Origin: Flavonifractor sp052065355 | GTDB lineage: Bacteria > Bacillota > Clostridia > Oscillospirales > Oscillospiraceae | DNA length: 64,000 nt | Direction: 5' to 3' | Assembly (NCBI RefSeq): GCF_052065355.1 | Contig: NZ_JBQHUF010000016.1 | Span: forward strand, 1-64,000 | In this document: positions 48,302 through 56,250 of the stretch, one piece after another | Layout: the number at the start of each line of letters is the position of its first letter | How positions within the stretch are numbered: position 1 is the stretch's first letter | The notes under the pieces: model-generated | Told to the model about the DNA's origin: nothing | What the model saw: the letters and a program-made list of their open reading frames with translations, nothing else | Databases searched by the model: none | Made by a program: the position numbers and the translations under genes

Positions 48302-49849
48302 TTACTTGGCGTAATCCACCACTTTGGTCTCCCGGATCATGTTCACCTTGATCTGACCGGGATACTCCAGCTCTTCCTCGATCTTCTTGGCGATGTCCCG
48401 GGCCAGCAGCACCATCTGGTCTTCGCTGACCTTGTCGGGAGCCACCATGATGCGGACCTCCCGGCCCGCCTGGATGGCATAGGACTTCTCCACACCGGGG
48501 AAGGAAGAGGTGACCTCCTCCAGCTTCTCCAGACGCTTGATATAGTTCTCCAGGTTTTCACGCCGGGCGCCGGGCCGGGCGGCGGAGATAGCGTCGGCGG
48601 CCTGGACGATGCAGGCCACGATGGTGCGGGGCTCCACGTCGTTGTGGTGGGCCTCGATGGCGTGGACCACGTCCTCATTCTCACGGTACTTCCGGGCCAG
48701 CTCCACGCCGATCTGCACGTGGGAGCCCTCCACCTCATGGTCGATGGACTTGCCCAGGTCGTGGAGCAGACCGGCCCGCTTGGCCTGGGTTACGTCGGCG
48801 CCGATCTCGGCAGCGATGAGGCCCGCCAGATGGGACACCTCGATGGAGTGGTTGAGCACGTTCTGGCCGTAGCTGGTGCGGTAGCGCATGCGGCCCAGCA
48901 GCTTGATCAGCTCGGGGTGCAGGCCGTGGACGTTGGTTTCGAATACGGCGCGCTCGCCCTCGGCCTTGATGGTAGCGTCTACCTCCCGCTTGGCCTTCTC
49001 CACCATCTCCTCGATACGGGTGGGATGGATGCGGCCGTCCTGGATGAGCTTCTCCAGGGCGATGCGGGCGATCTCCCGGCGAACCGGGTCGAAGCAGGAG
49101 ACGGTGATGGCCTCCGGCGTGTCGTCGATGATCAGATCCACACCGGTCATGGTCTCCAGAGTGCGGATGTTGCGGCCCTCCCGGCCGATGATACGTCCCT
49201 TCATTTCGTCATTGGGCAGGGGAACCACACTGACGGTGGCTTCCGCCACGTGGTCGGCGGCGCAGCGCTGGATGGCCAGGGACAGGATCTCCTTGGCCTT
49301 CTGGTCGGCCTCCTCCTTGAACTGAGCCTCGATCTCCCGGACCTTCATGGCCGACTCGTGGGTCACTTCCTCAGCCAGCTGGTCGATCAGGTAGTTCTTA
49401 GCCTCCTCGGCGGTAAAGCCGGAGATCCGCTCCAGGACCTCCATCTGGGTCTTCTTAACGGTGGCCACCTCTTCCCGGGCTTCGTCCAGCTCGGCCAGCT
49501 TGCGCTGCAGGGTGTCCTCCTTCTTCTCGATGTTCTCGGTCTTACGGTCCAGGTTTTCTTCCTTCTGCTGGAGCCGGCGCTCCTGCTTCTGCAGGTCAGC
49601 CCGACGCTCCTTCACCTCGCGCTCATACTCGTTGCGGGCCTGGAGAATCTCCTCCTTGGCCTCCACCAGCGCCTCACGCTTCTTGCTCTCGGCGGACTTG
49701 ATGGACTCGTTGATGATACGCTTGGCCTCCTCCTCCGCGCTGGAGATCTCCTTCTCGGCGACCTTCTTGCGCCACTGGATGCCGGCGGGGAAGCCTATGG
49801 CAAGTGCGACCACGGCGGTGATCACACAGGCGATGATTGTCTGCATCAA
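48302..49849 (-). CDS. rny: Ribonuclease Y
   Basis: The protein has 515 aa. It is the membrane-anchored endoribonuclease that starts mRNA decay in Firmicutes. An N-terminal helix (about 3-24) is followed by a long coiled coil (about 28-200). A KH domain (PLPNDEMKGRIIGREGRNIRTLE) and an HD domain with LLHDLGKSIDHEVEGSH and EAHHND follow. The start is ambiguous: TTG at 49849 (about 10 nt from GGGAGGTG) or the next codon ATG at 49846. It is a single gene with its own promoter. Confidence 0.96.
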   Translation of the reverse strand: MMQTIIACVITAVVALAIGFPAGIQWRKKVAEKEISSAEEEAKRIINESIKSAESKKREALVEAKEEILQARNEYEREVKERRADLQKQERRLQQKEENLDRKTENIEKKEDTLQRKLAELDEAREEVATVKKTQMEVLERISGFTAEEAKNYLIDQLAEEVTHESAMKVREIEAQFKEEADQKAKEILSLAIQRCAADHVAEATVSVVPLPNDEMKGRIIGREGRNIRTLETMTGVDLIIDDTPEAITVSCFDPVRREIARIALEKLIQDGRIHPTRIEEMVEKAKREVDATIKAEGERAVFETNVHGLHPELIKLLGRMRYRTSYGQNVLNHSIEVSHLAGLIAAEIGADVTQAKRAGLLHDLGKSIDHEVEGSHVQIGVELARKYRENEDVVHAIEAHHNDVEPRTIVACIVQAADAISAARPGARRENLENYIKRLEKLEEVTSSFPGVEKSYAIQAGREVRIMVAPDKVSEDQMVLLARDIAKKIEEELEYPGQIKVNMIRETKVVDYAK

Positions 49850-49988
49850 GGTTGAAACACACCTCCCTTTCTTGGATTTTCAAAGTTCGTAATTGGCATG
49901 TTGAACGGATGCGGCCGGGCGGGGTTGTCCAAACCGCACAAAAACCGAAGAACGTACCCCTCGTTCTTCAAAATACTACACCTAGACT

Positions 49989-50018
49989 ATTTTAAGTCCT
50001 AGAGCATCCTTCTGTCAA
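49989..50018 (-). promoter_or_regulatory. Promoter of rny
   Basis: On the minus strand, a consensus TTGACA (50013-50018), an 18-bp spacer and TAAAAT (49989-49994). The -10 lies inside an imperfect dyad, CTAGACT/AGTCCTAG. The leader is about 135 nt and shows no clear fold. Confidence 0.65.
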
Positions 50019-50035
50019 GGAAATTCGTATGCGCA

Positions 50036-50068
50036 CAAAAATCCCCGGACCCACTGGGGTCCGGGGAA
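50036..50068 (-). terminator. Terminator of the dCMP deaminase gene
   Basis: The 10-bp arms CCCCGGACCC (50043-50052) and GGGTCCGGGG (50057-50066) are followed on the minus strand by ATTTTTG. Confidence 0.85.
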
Positions 50069-50079
50069 AAGCGGACAGT

Positions 50080-50565
50080 TCAGACGTTCTGTTCAGGCAG
50101 GGAGTCGTCCTCCCGAATCCAGTCCTCCACATGGACCACGGAGTAGTCTGTTTCCGTGTTCCGGATGACCACCCGCTGGATGCCGGCGTTGATGATGAGC
50201 CGGCGGCACATGGAGCAGGAGGTGGAGCCGGGGATCAGGGCGCCGGAGCCCGGATCCACGCAGGCCATGTACAAGGTGGCGCCGATGGTCTCGCTCCGGG
50301 CGGCGGAGATGATGGCGTTGGCCTCGGCGTGGACGGAGCGGCACAGCTCATACCGCTGTCCGGAGGGGATGTTCAGGGCCTCCCGGGTGCAGTAGTTCAG
50401 ATCCACGCAGTTTTTCCGGCCCCGGGGAGCGCCATTGTAGCCGGTGGCGATGATCTCATCGCTCTTCACGATGATGGCCCCGTAGTGGCGCCGCAGGCAG
50501 GTGGCCCGCTCTGCCACGGTCTGGGCAATGTCCAGATAGTAATTTTCCTTGTCGATGCGTCCCAT
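50080..50565 (-). CDS. Deoxycytidylate (dCMP) deaminase, ComEB-like
   Basis: The protein has 161 aa, a zinc-dependent deaminase making dUMP from dCMP. The active site is CRSVHAEANAI (His and catalytic Glu) with the zinc cysteines in STSCSMCRRLI. The N-terminus, YYLDIAQTVAERATCLRRHYGAIIV, and the second Zn-binding YCTREA region match the dCMP deaminase/ComEB group. It is a single gene with its own terminator. The ATG at 50565 has GGAGGGCAGG upstream. Confidence 0.92.
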   Translation of the reverse strand: MGRIDKENYYLDIAQTVAERATCLRRHYGAIIVKSDEIIATGYNGAPRGRKNCVDLNYCTREALNIPSGQRYELCRSVHAEANAIISAARSETIGATLYMACVDPGSGALIPGSTSCSMCRRLIINAGIQRVVIRNTETDYSVVHVEDWIREDDSLPEQNV

Positions 50566-50665
50566 ATCCTGCCCTCCGATGGTTTTTTACCCAGTATACC
50601 GGCTTTTTTTCTCCGGCGCAAGGGGGTTTCTCCGCTGAATTCACATATTGTTTACGTTTGCTTCC

Positions 50666-50694
50666 TTGACGAAAAAAGCCGCAGGCGGTATCAT
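50666..50694 (+). promoter_or_regulatory. Promoter of the zinc-ribbon membrane protein gene
   Basis: TTGACG (50666-50671), a 17-bp spacer and TATCAT (50689-50694) lie about 50 nt before the ATG. Confidence 0.65.
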
Positions 50695-50744
50695 AATATT
50701 CAGAAAAATTTAATCTTTCAGGCTGAAGGAGACGACTACAGCTC

Positions 50745-51140
50745 ATGCTCATGAATTTTTTCAGAAAATTGATGTACGGGCGGTATGGCAGCGACCAGCT
50801 CTCCTTTTTCCTCCTCATCCTCTATGTGATCCTGATCCTGCTGTCCGGCCTGCCCCATATGGGCTTCCTGTCCTGGGTGGCCCTGGCGGTGCTGGTGTGG
50901 GACGTATACCGTATGTTCTCCCGGCGATTTGACCGCCGCCGGGCGGAGAACGCCCGGTTCCTGGCTATGGCGGGTCCCGCCATCCGCTGGGTGAAGATGC
51001 GCCGTACCATTCGACGGGACAAGGAGCACCGCTACTTCAAGTGTCCCAACTGCGGGCAATACCTGCGGGTGCCCCGGGGCAAGGGGAAGATCACGGTGAG
51101 TTGCCGCAACTGCGGTGCCAGCTTTGAGGAGCGAAGCTGA
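50745..51140 (+). CDS. Small membrane protein with C-terminal zinc ribbon
   Basis: The protein has 131 aa. I do not recognise a named family. Two membrane helices (about 20-36 and 42-56) are followed by a basic cytoplasmic region (DRRRAENARF). The C-terminus is a zinc ribbon, CPNCGQY...CRNCGASFEE (four Cys in two CxxC pairs, about 100-125). The zinc-ribbon-plus-two-helix layout is common in Firmicute proteins of unknown role. The ATG at 50745 is about 13 nt from AAGGAG, a long spacer. Confidence 0.7.
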   Translation: MLMNFFRKLMYGRYGSDQLSFFLLILYVILILLSGLPHMGFLSWVALAVLVWDVYRMFSRRFDRRRAENARFLAMAGPAIRWVKMRRTIRRDKEHRYFKCPNCGQYLRVPRGKGKITVSCRNCGASFEERS

Positions 51141-51157
51141 GTTTTGCGCCCCCCCCG

Positions 51158-51187
51158 GCCGGCGCGCCACCGGCGCGCCGGCTTTTT
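51158..51187 (+). terminator. Very GC-rich intrinsic terminator
   Basis: The perfect 11-bp arms GCCGGCGCGCC (51158-51168) and GGCGCGCCGGC (51172-51182) have a 3-nt loop and are followed by five Ts. Confidence 0.9.
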
Positions 51188-51219
51188 GCAGCCTTTTGAC
51201 AGAGAGCGGGTGAAAGAAT

Positions 51220-51495
51220 ATGAGACAGTGTATGGACGCCGACAACCTCCACCGCCGTCTGCGGAAGATCATCGGCCAGCTCAACGCCATTGACCGGATG
51301 GTGGACGAGGACATCCCCTGCGAGGAGATGCTGATGCAGATCAACGCCGCCAAAAGCGCCCTCCACAAGGTGGGCCAGGTGGTGCTGGAAGGGCACCTTA
51401 ACCACTGCGTCCGGGACGGCATCGAGCACGGGGACGCGGACAAGACAATTTCCGAGTTTGCCAAGGCCATTGAGCACTTTTCCCGCATGAGCTGA
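51220..51495 (+). CDS. CsoR/FrmR-family metal-sensing repressor
   Basis: The protein has 91 aa, all-helical and tetrameric in the family. The Cu(I)-sensing ligand set appears complete as Cys34 (DIPCEE), His59 and Cys63 (LEGHLNHC). RLRKIIGQLNAIDRMV is the usual first helix. It would repress metal-efflux or persulfide genes and release DNA when bound. No copper ATPase or chaperone is adjacent, so its target may be the downstream small genes or may lie outside. The ribosome-binding site is weak (GAAAG) with ATG at 51220. Confidence 0.88.
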   Translation: MRQCMDADNLHRRLRKIIGQLNAIDRMVDEDIPCEEMLMQINAAKSALHKVGQVVLEGHLNHCVRDGIEHGDADKTISEFAKAIEHFSRMS

Positions 51496-51598
51496 GCGGG
51501 AGACGCATTTTTCCTCCTTTACAGAGGTGCGCTCTGGTGATAATCTGAAGTCAGAAGGCAGATATCTGCCCAAAACTTTGGAAAAGGAGCGTGATTCT

Positions 51599-51862
51599 AT
51601 GGCAGAGAAGGTTCCTGTCCTGGCCCGCAGAAAGCTGTTCAGCACCACATCCTCCCAGGAGGTGGGGAAGATCCGCGCTGCTCTCACCGAGCTGGGTATT
51701 CCCTTCCACATCGGTCAGTCCGACATGACTCCGCCTTTAGGGAATGGAGGACGGTTGGCCCTCCATTATGACGCGCCCTTGCCAGCCTATGAGTACACCT
51801 TTTACGTCCACAAGGATGATATGGAGCTGGCGGAAAGCGCTCTGTCCGGAATCGTGGAGTGA
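51599..51862 (+). CDS. Small protein, first of a tandem paralogue pair (DUF2007-like)
   Basis: The protein has 87 aa. It begins AEKVPVLARRKLFSTTSSQEVGKIRAAL, and the middle GIPFHIG and end YEYTFYVHKDD are shared with the next gene. The layout (protein-level address of an aa pair plus short beta-alpha elements) resembles DUF2007-type putative signal-transducing proteins, but the match is loose. No function is claimed. The ATG at 51599 has AAAAGGAGC upstream. It lies 103 nt after the CsoR-like gene and may be co-transcribed with it. Confidence 0.65.
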   Translation: MAEKVPVLARRKLFSTTSSQEVGKIRAALTELGIPFHIGQSDMTPPLGNGGRLALHYDAPLPAYEYTFYVHKDDMELAESALSGIVE

Positions 51863-51886
51863 TCCTCGAAAAAGGAGCGTGAGCCC

Positions 51887-52201
51887 GTGGCTGAAAAAGT
51901 GCCTGTTTTTGCCCGCAGGAGGCTGGTCAGTACCACGTCCTCTCAGGAGGTGGGGAAGATCCGCGCCGCTCTCACTGAGGCGGGCATCCCTTTCCACATC
52001 GGCCAGACTGAAGTCACCCCGCCGGTGGGGAGCAATGGCGTCATAGGCGGCCGCCACCCCTGGGGTGCGCTGGGCCTTTCCAGTTTGGGCGCCATCGGCA
52101 TGTCTGCCCCTGATCTCCTTCCGGCCTATGAGTACACCTTCTATGTCCACAAGGACGACGTAGAGGTGGCCCAGGCCGCTGTGACTGGGAGCCTGAATTA
52201 A
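51887..52201 (+). CDS. Small protein, second of the tandem paralogue pair (DUF2007-like)
   Basis: The protein has 104 aa. It shares about two thirds of its residues with the preceding protein, including AEKVPV, STTSSQEVGKIRAALTE and YEYTFYVHKDD. It has an insertion of about 17 residues (RHPWGALGLSSLGAIGMSA) in the middle. The start is GTG at 51887, with AAAGGAG upstream in the same arrangement as its twin. Recent tandem duplication is the simplest reading. A terminator shared with mnmE follows. Confidence 0.65.
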   Translation: MAEKVPVFARRRLVSTTSSQEVGKIRAALTEAGIPFHIGQTEVTPPVGSNGVIGGRHPWGALGLSSLGAIGMSAPDLLPAYEYTFYVHKDDVEVAQAAVTGSLN

Positions 52202-52210
52202 GCCGCAAAA

Positions 52211-52244
52211 CAAAAACTGCCGCACATCGTGCGGCAGTTTTTTT
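52211..52244. terminator. Bidirectional intrinsic terminator
   Basis: The 11-bp arms AACTGCCGCAC (52215-52225) and GTGCGGCAGTT (52229-52239) have an ATC loop with A/T runs. It lies between the small paralogue and the end of mnmE. Confidence 0.9.
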
Positions 52245-53613
52245 ATTTTCCCACGCAGAAACGTTCAAAGATCCGGGCGGTGATATCCTCCCGCAGGTTG
52301 GCGCCGGTGAGCTCTCCCAGAGCGGACAGAGCTTCCTCCACATCGGTGAGCAGGGCGTCGGGGGTGATCCCGGCCGACAGGCTGTCCTCCGCCCGGGCCA
52401 CGCTGTCCAGAGCCCGCCGGGCGGCATCCGCCTGCCGGGCGTTGGTCAGCAGCTCCCCTGCCGCTCCCTGGCTCCCTGCCGGGAACAGACGCTCCACCTC
52501 CGCCGCCAGCTCCTCCAGACCCTGGCCGGTTTTGACACTCACCTCCACCACCGGGGGCATGGGATCCAGAGCCAGAACGGGAATGGGAGAGGAGGGCAGG
52601 TCCCCCTTGGTCCACACCAGAATGGTGGGGGCGTGGGAGAGGGCCTCCTCCAGCAGGTGGGCGTCCTCCTCCGTAAAAGGAACCGAGCCGTCGCACAGAA
52701 GCAACACCAGGGCGGCCTCCTCCAGGGCGGCCCGGCTCCGCTCCACCCCGATGCGCTCCACCTCGTCCGCCGTCTCCCGGATGCCGGCGGTGTCGATGAC
52801 CCGCAGGGTCACCTTCCCCAGCCGGCAGCGGGCCTCCACCGTGTCCCGGGTGGTGCCGGGCACGGCGGTGACGATGGCCCGCTCATATCCCGCCAGGGCA
52901 TTGAGCAGGGAGGACTTGCCCGCGTTGGGGCGGCCGATGAGAGCGCAGGGAATGCCTCCGGCCAGATACCGACCCCGGTCGTAGGTGGCCAGCAGGGCGG
53001 ACAGATCCGTTTTCGCCTGTTCCAGCCCCTTGTGGATAGTGTCTGCCCGGAAGGGGTCGATGTCCTCGTCCGGGTAGTCCAGCACCGCGTGGAAGTGGGC
53101 CAGCAGGTCCACCAGAGTGTCATAAATGCCCTTTACCCGGCGGCTCAGGGCCCCGGAGAGCTGTCCGGCGGCCTGCTGGACAGCGGCGGGGGTCTCCGCG
53201 TCAATGAGGTCGGCCACCGCCTCCGCCTGGACCAGGTCCAGCCGCCCGTTGAGCAGAGCTCGGCGGGTAAACTCTCCCGGTCCCGCCTGCCGCACTCCTT
53301 GGGCAAACAGAGCCTCCAGCCCCAGGGTCAGCACCATGGGGGAGCCGTGGCATTGCAGCTCCGCCGTGTCCTCCCCGGTGTAGCTGTGGGGACCGTGGGA
53401 AATGGTGGCCAGGGCCTGGTCAATGGGAGCGCCGTCCACCCCCAGCAGGGTACCGTACACCAGCTGCCGGTCCCCGTAAGCCTCCAAAGGCTTGCCGCCC
53501 AAGGGGTGGAACACGGCGGACGCGGCAGCAATGGCCTCTGGTCCCGAAAGCCGCAGGATGCCGATGGCACCAGGGGCCGGACCGGTGGCAATGGCGGCAA
53601 TGGTATCGGACAT
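52243..53613 (-). CDS. mnmE: tRNA modification GTPase MnmE
   Basis: The protein has 456 aa, full length. With MnmG it makes the 5-carboxymethylaminomethyl group at wobble uridine. The N-terminal formyl-THF-binding domain (1-118) has GAIGILRLSGP. A helical domain contains an inserted G domain (G1 at 227-234, GRPNAGKS; then DTAGIRET; TKGD). The C-terminal Cys motif is FCVGK, matching the family C-I/V-G-K. mnmG, jag and rsmG, its usual neighbours, are not adjacent. The region upstream carries DnaA-box-like repeats. Confidence 0.95.
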   Translation of the reverse strand: MSDTIAAIATGPAPGAIGILRLSGPEAIAAASAVFHPLGGKPLEAYGDRQLVYGTLLGVDGAPIDQALATISHGPHSYTGEDTAELQCHGSPMVLTLGLEALFAQGVRQAGPGEFTRRALLNGRLDLVQAEAVADLIDAETPAAVQQAAGQLSGALSRRVKGIYDTLVDLLAHFHAVLDYPDEDIDPFRADTIHKGLEQAKTDLSALLATYDRGRYLAGGIPCALIGRPNAGKSSLLNALAGYERAIVTAVPGTTRDTVEARCRLGKVTLRVIDTAGIRETADEVERIGVERSRAALEEAALVLLLCDGSVPFTEEDAHLLEEALSHAPTILVWTKGDLPSSPIPVLALDPMPPVVEVSVKTGQGLEELAAEVERLFPAGSQGAAGELLTNARQADAARRALDSVARAEDSLSAGITPDALLTDVEEALSALGELTGANLREDITARIFERFCVGK

Positions 53614-54015
53614 GGGATCACCTCAGAGAGAAGTTTTGGTTGCTCAAATTATACCAGATTTCGTCCACCTTGGGGAGGGAAAAACTTTGGCGAAAGCGAC
53701 GTGGTTTTTTTGCTTGACTTGTTTTATGTCAACGATTTCTGAATATCCACAGGGTGTGCACAACTGTGGAAAACCATGTGGACAATGTGGAAAACCGTTT
53801 ATAGAGCTGGTTTTTACCCCGCCTTTACCAAAAGCATCTCCTGCATATTTCCGTGTATAAAACTTGTCAAAAGCAAGTTATGGTTTCTGGGGGGCGTGTC
53901 CGGTCAAATTGGCAAAAAAGATACACCAAATTTAGGCAATGTGACCCTTGAACCAGCCAGTTTTTGGTGCTAAACTATTATTAGTACTAAAAAATAATTT
54001 TTTGGAGGCGGTAAC
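53614..54015. other. 402-bp intergenic region with DnaA-box-like cluster
   Basis: No convincing gene lies here. The left half holds the mnmE promoter region and a cluster of five near-DnaA boxes (53743-53794). The right half (about 53920-54010) is markedly AT-rich and ends in TTTGGAGGCGG before the next gene. A short inverted repeat AACTTG/CAAGTT lies near 53862-53880. Confidence 0.6.
53743..53794. promoter_or_regulatory. Cluster of DnaA-box-like 9-mers
   Basis: Five 9-mers each differ by one base from the DnaA box (TTATCCACA or its complement TGTGGATAA, allowing the variable fifth base). They are ATATCCACA (53743), TGTGCACAA (53755), TGTGGAAAA (53765), TGTGGACAA (53777) and TGTGGAAAA (53786). 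Their centres are 9-12 bp apart, about one helical turn. This may be an origin-related or DnaA-regulated site. Confidence 0.45.
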
Positions 54016-54678
54016 ATGGACCACCATGGGCTGCTGGGGCGGTACCTGATGTTCTTTGTCGGTGTGGTGTGCTCCGCACTGGGCATCGCGCTCATTACCC
54101 TGGCCGGTATGGGTACGTCGGCAGTGTCCAGCCTGGCCTATGTTCTGACCTTTGTATTTCCGGGGGTTACCCTGGGGTGCTTCTCCTTTGTGGTCAACTG
54201 CGTAATGCTGGGGGGACAAATTCTGCTGCTGCGGCGGAAGTTTCCTCTGGTCCAGCTGCTGCAGATCCCGTTCACCTTTGTGTTCTCCGTCTGCATCGAC
54301 CTGTGGATGGACCTGCTCTCTCCCCTGGTGCCGGCTGCCTATGCCGGACGATGGGTGGTGCTGCTGCTGGGCTGCACCTTCCTGGGGCTGGGTGTGGCCC
54401 TGGAGGTGGTGCCCAACGTGCTGATTCTCCCCTGTGAGGGCTTTGTGCGTACCTGCAGCCAGGTGTTCGGCTGGGAGTTCGGCAAGACCAAGACTGGCTA
54501 CGACCTGACCATGGTGGGGACGGCGGCTCTGGTTTCCTTCCTCTGTCTGGGTACCATCCACGGCCTGCGGGAGGGCACGTTGGTGTGTGCCCTGACGGTG
54601 GGGACCATTTCCCGCTTCTTCTGCCGCCAGATCAACCGGGTGAAGGAGCATTGCTCTGGCATGACTGCCTGTGTATGA
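54016..54678 (+). CDS. YczE/YitT-like integral membrane protein
   Basis: The protein has 220 aa with about five or six membrane helices (about 7-30, 40-70, 78-98, 112-138, 165-188). SALGIALITLAGMGTSAVSSLAYVLT near the N-terminus is typical of the YczE/YyaS family (DUF6198-type). The function of these proteins is unknown. The ATG at 54016 has TTTGGAGGCG upstream. It is a single gene ended by a terminator shared with the next gene. Confidence 0.8.
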   Translation: MDHHGLLGRYLMFFVGVVCSALGIALITLAGMGTSAVSSLAYVLTFVFPGVTLGCFSFVVNCVMLGGQILLLRRKFPLVQLLQIPFTFVFSVCIDLWMDLLSPLVPAAYAGRWVVLLLGCTFLGLGVALEVVPNVLILPCEGFVRTCSQVFGWEFGKTKTGYDLTMVGTAALVSFLCLGTIHGLREGTLVCALTVGTISRFFCRQINRVKEHCSGMTACV

Positions 54679-54680
54679 AT

Positions 54681-54719
54681 CAAAAAACCGCCGCGAGCGT
54701 CTGCTCGCGGCGGTTTTTT
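54681..54719. terminator. Bidirectional intrinsic terminator
   Basis: The 11-bp arms CCGCCGCGAGC (54688-54698) and GCTCGCGGCGG (54703-54713) lie between six As and six Ts. Confidence 0.92.
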
Positions 54720-54735
54720 ATGCCTTTTAAGGACC

Positions 54736-56130
54736 TCAGCCCAGACGGCCGAGGATAACCTGAGCGGCCTTAACACCGGAAGCGCCAGCCTGAGCCAGGC
54801 CGCGGGTGATGCCCGCGCCGTCGCCCACGGCGAAGAAGCCGGGCAGAGAGGTCTCCAGTTCGCCGGACAGAGCCAGACGGGCGGAGTAGAACTTCACCTC
54901 CGCGCCGTAGAGCAGGGTGTCGTAGTTGGCGGTACCGGGGGCGATCTTGTCCAGCTGATAGATCATCTCAATGATGTCATCCAGCTGCCGCTTGGGCAGG
55001 GCCAGGGACAGGTCGCCGGGAACGGCAGCGGTAAGGGTGGGCCGGACGAAGGACTTACTCAGCCGGTGCTCGTTGGTGCGGATGCCGCTGACCAGGTCGC
55101 CGAAGCGCTGCACCAGCACGCCGCCGGCCAGCATATTGCTCAGGGAGGCAATGTGCTTGCCGTAACGGTAGGGCTCGTTGAAGGGCTGGGTAAAGCGGTT
55201 GGACACCAGCAGGGCGAAGTTGGTGTTTTCGCTCTGAAGGGCGGGGTCGGAGTAGGAGTGGCCGTTGACGGTGTTGATGCCCTCCACGCTCTCAGCCACC
55301 ACGTGGCCGTAAGGGTTCATGCAGAAGGTGCGCACTGGGTCGCCGTACTGCTTGGTGCGGTAGACCAGCTTGGACTCATATACCACGTCGGTGATGTGCT
55401 CAAACACCTTGGCGGGCAGCTCCACCCGCACGCCGATGTCCACCTGGTTGTTGATCAGCTGGATGCCCAGCTCCTTGCACTGGTTGGAGAACCACTCGGC
55501 GCCGGAGCGGCCGGGGCCAGCGATGAGCCAGGTGCAGTCGATCTCGTCGCCCTTCTCGGTGATGAGACGATAGCCCTCCCCGTTCAGGTTCTCGATCTTG
55601 GTTACTGCGGTGTGGAACCGGAACTCCACACCCTTGCGGCACTCCTCGTAGATGCTCTGGAGGATTTTTAGATTGTTCTCGGTGCCCAGGTGCTTGCACC
55701 GGGCCTGCAGCAGGTGCAGGTCGTGCTCCAGGGCACGCTTTTCCAGCTCCCGGGCGGCGGGGGTATCGGTGGAAAACACCTTGTCGGTGGCCCCGTGCTT
55801 CATGTTGATGGAGTCCACATAGTCGATCAGGTGCATGACCTCGTCCCGGGGCATGAAGTCGGTGAGCCAGCCGCCAAAAGCGGTGGTGAAGTTATATTTG
55901 CCGTCAGAGAAGGCGCCGGCGCCGCCGAAGCCGCACATGGTGCCGCACACCTTGCAGTGGATGCACTCCTTCACCTTGCCCGCCACGATGGGGCAGCTGC
56001 GGGTGTAGATGTCGGCCCCCTGGTCCAGGGCCACCACCTTCAGGCTGGGGTTGCGATGCATCAGCTCGTAGGCGGCGAAAATACCAGCCTCACCACAGCC
56101 CAGAATGGCAACGTCATAGCGTGTGTTCAT
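54736..56130 (-). CDS. FAD-dependent dehydrogenase (uncharacterised Rossmann oxidoreductase)
   Basis: The protein has 464 aa. The N-terminal YDVAILGCGEAGIFAAYEL is the FAD/NAD-binding loop. A Cys-rich stretch, CIHCKVCGTMCGFGGAGAFSDGKYN (about 57-80), and the C-terminal PGFFAVGDGAGITRGLAQAGASG are characteristic of the COG2509 FAD-dependent dehydrogenases found in anaerobes. The substrate is unknown. It is a single gene. The ATG at 56130 has a weak GAGAG ribosome-binding site. Confidence 0.85.
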   Translation of the reverse strand: MNTRYDVAILGCGEAGIFAAYELMHRNPSLKVVALDQGADIYTRSCPIVAGKVKECIHCKVCGTMCGFGGAGAFSDGKYNFTTAFGGWLTDFMPRDEVMHLIDYVDSINMKHGATDKVFSTDTPAARELEKRALEHDLHLLQARCKHLGTENNLKILQSIYEECRKGVEFRFHTAVTKIENLNGEGYRLITEKGDEIDCTWLIAGPGRSGAEWFSNQCKELGIQLINNQVDIGVRVELPAKVFEHITDVVYESKLVYRTKQYGDPVRTFCMNPYGHVVAESVEGINTVNGHSYSDPALQSENTNFALLVSNRFTQPFNEPYRYGKHIASLSNMLAGGVLVQRFGDLVSGIRTNEHRLSKSFVRPTLTAAVPGDLSLALPKRQLDDIIEMIYQLDKIAPGTANYDTLLYGAEVKFYSARLALSGELETSLPGFFAVGDGAGITRGLAQAGASGVKAAQVILGRLG

Positions 56131-56250
56131 GCGCGATCTCTCACTTTACGTCATATTAGGATGGCACAGCACATGCCTATCCAATTTGATATTATACCAA
56201 AGAGCCGCAGATTTGACAACAACATTTTTAATAGGTTTACTAAAAGATTT

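Noticed and set aside
53776..53973. 65-codon frame in the mnmE upstream region
   Set aside because: It overlaps the DnaA-box-like cluster, has no ribosome-binding site and no recognisable features.
53987..54003. CTAAAAAATAATTTTTT as a further copy of the purine-cluster motif
   Set aside because: The A/T halves are interrupted and the neighbouring YczE-like gene has no link to purines; in such AT-rich DNA this is likely chance.
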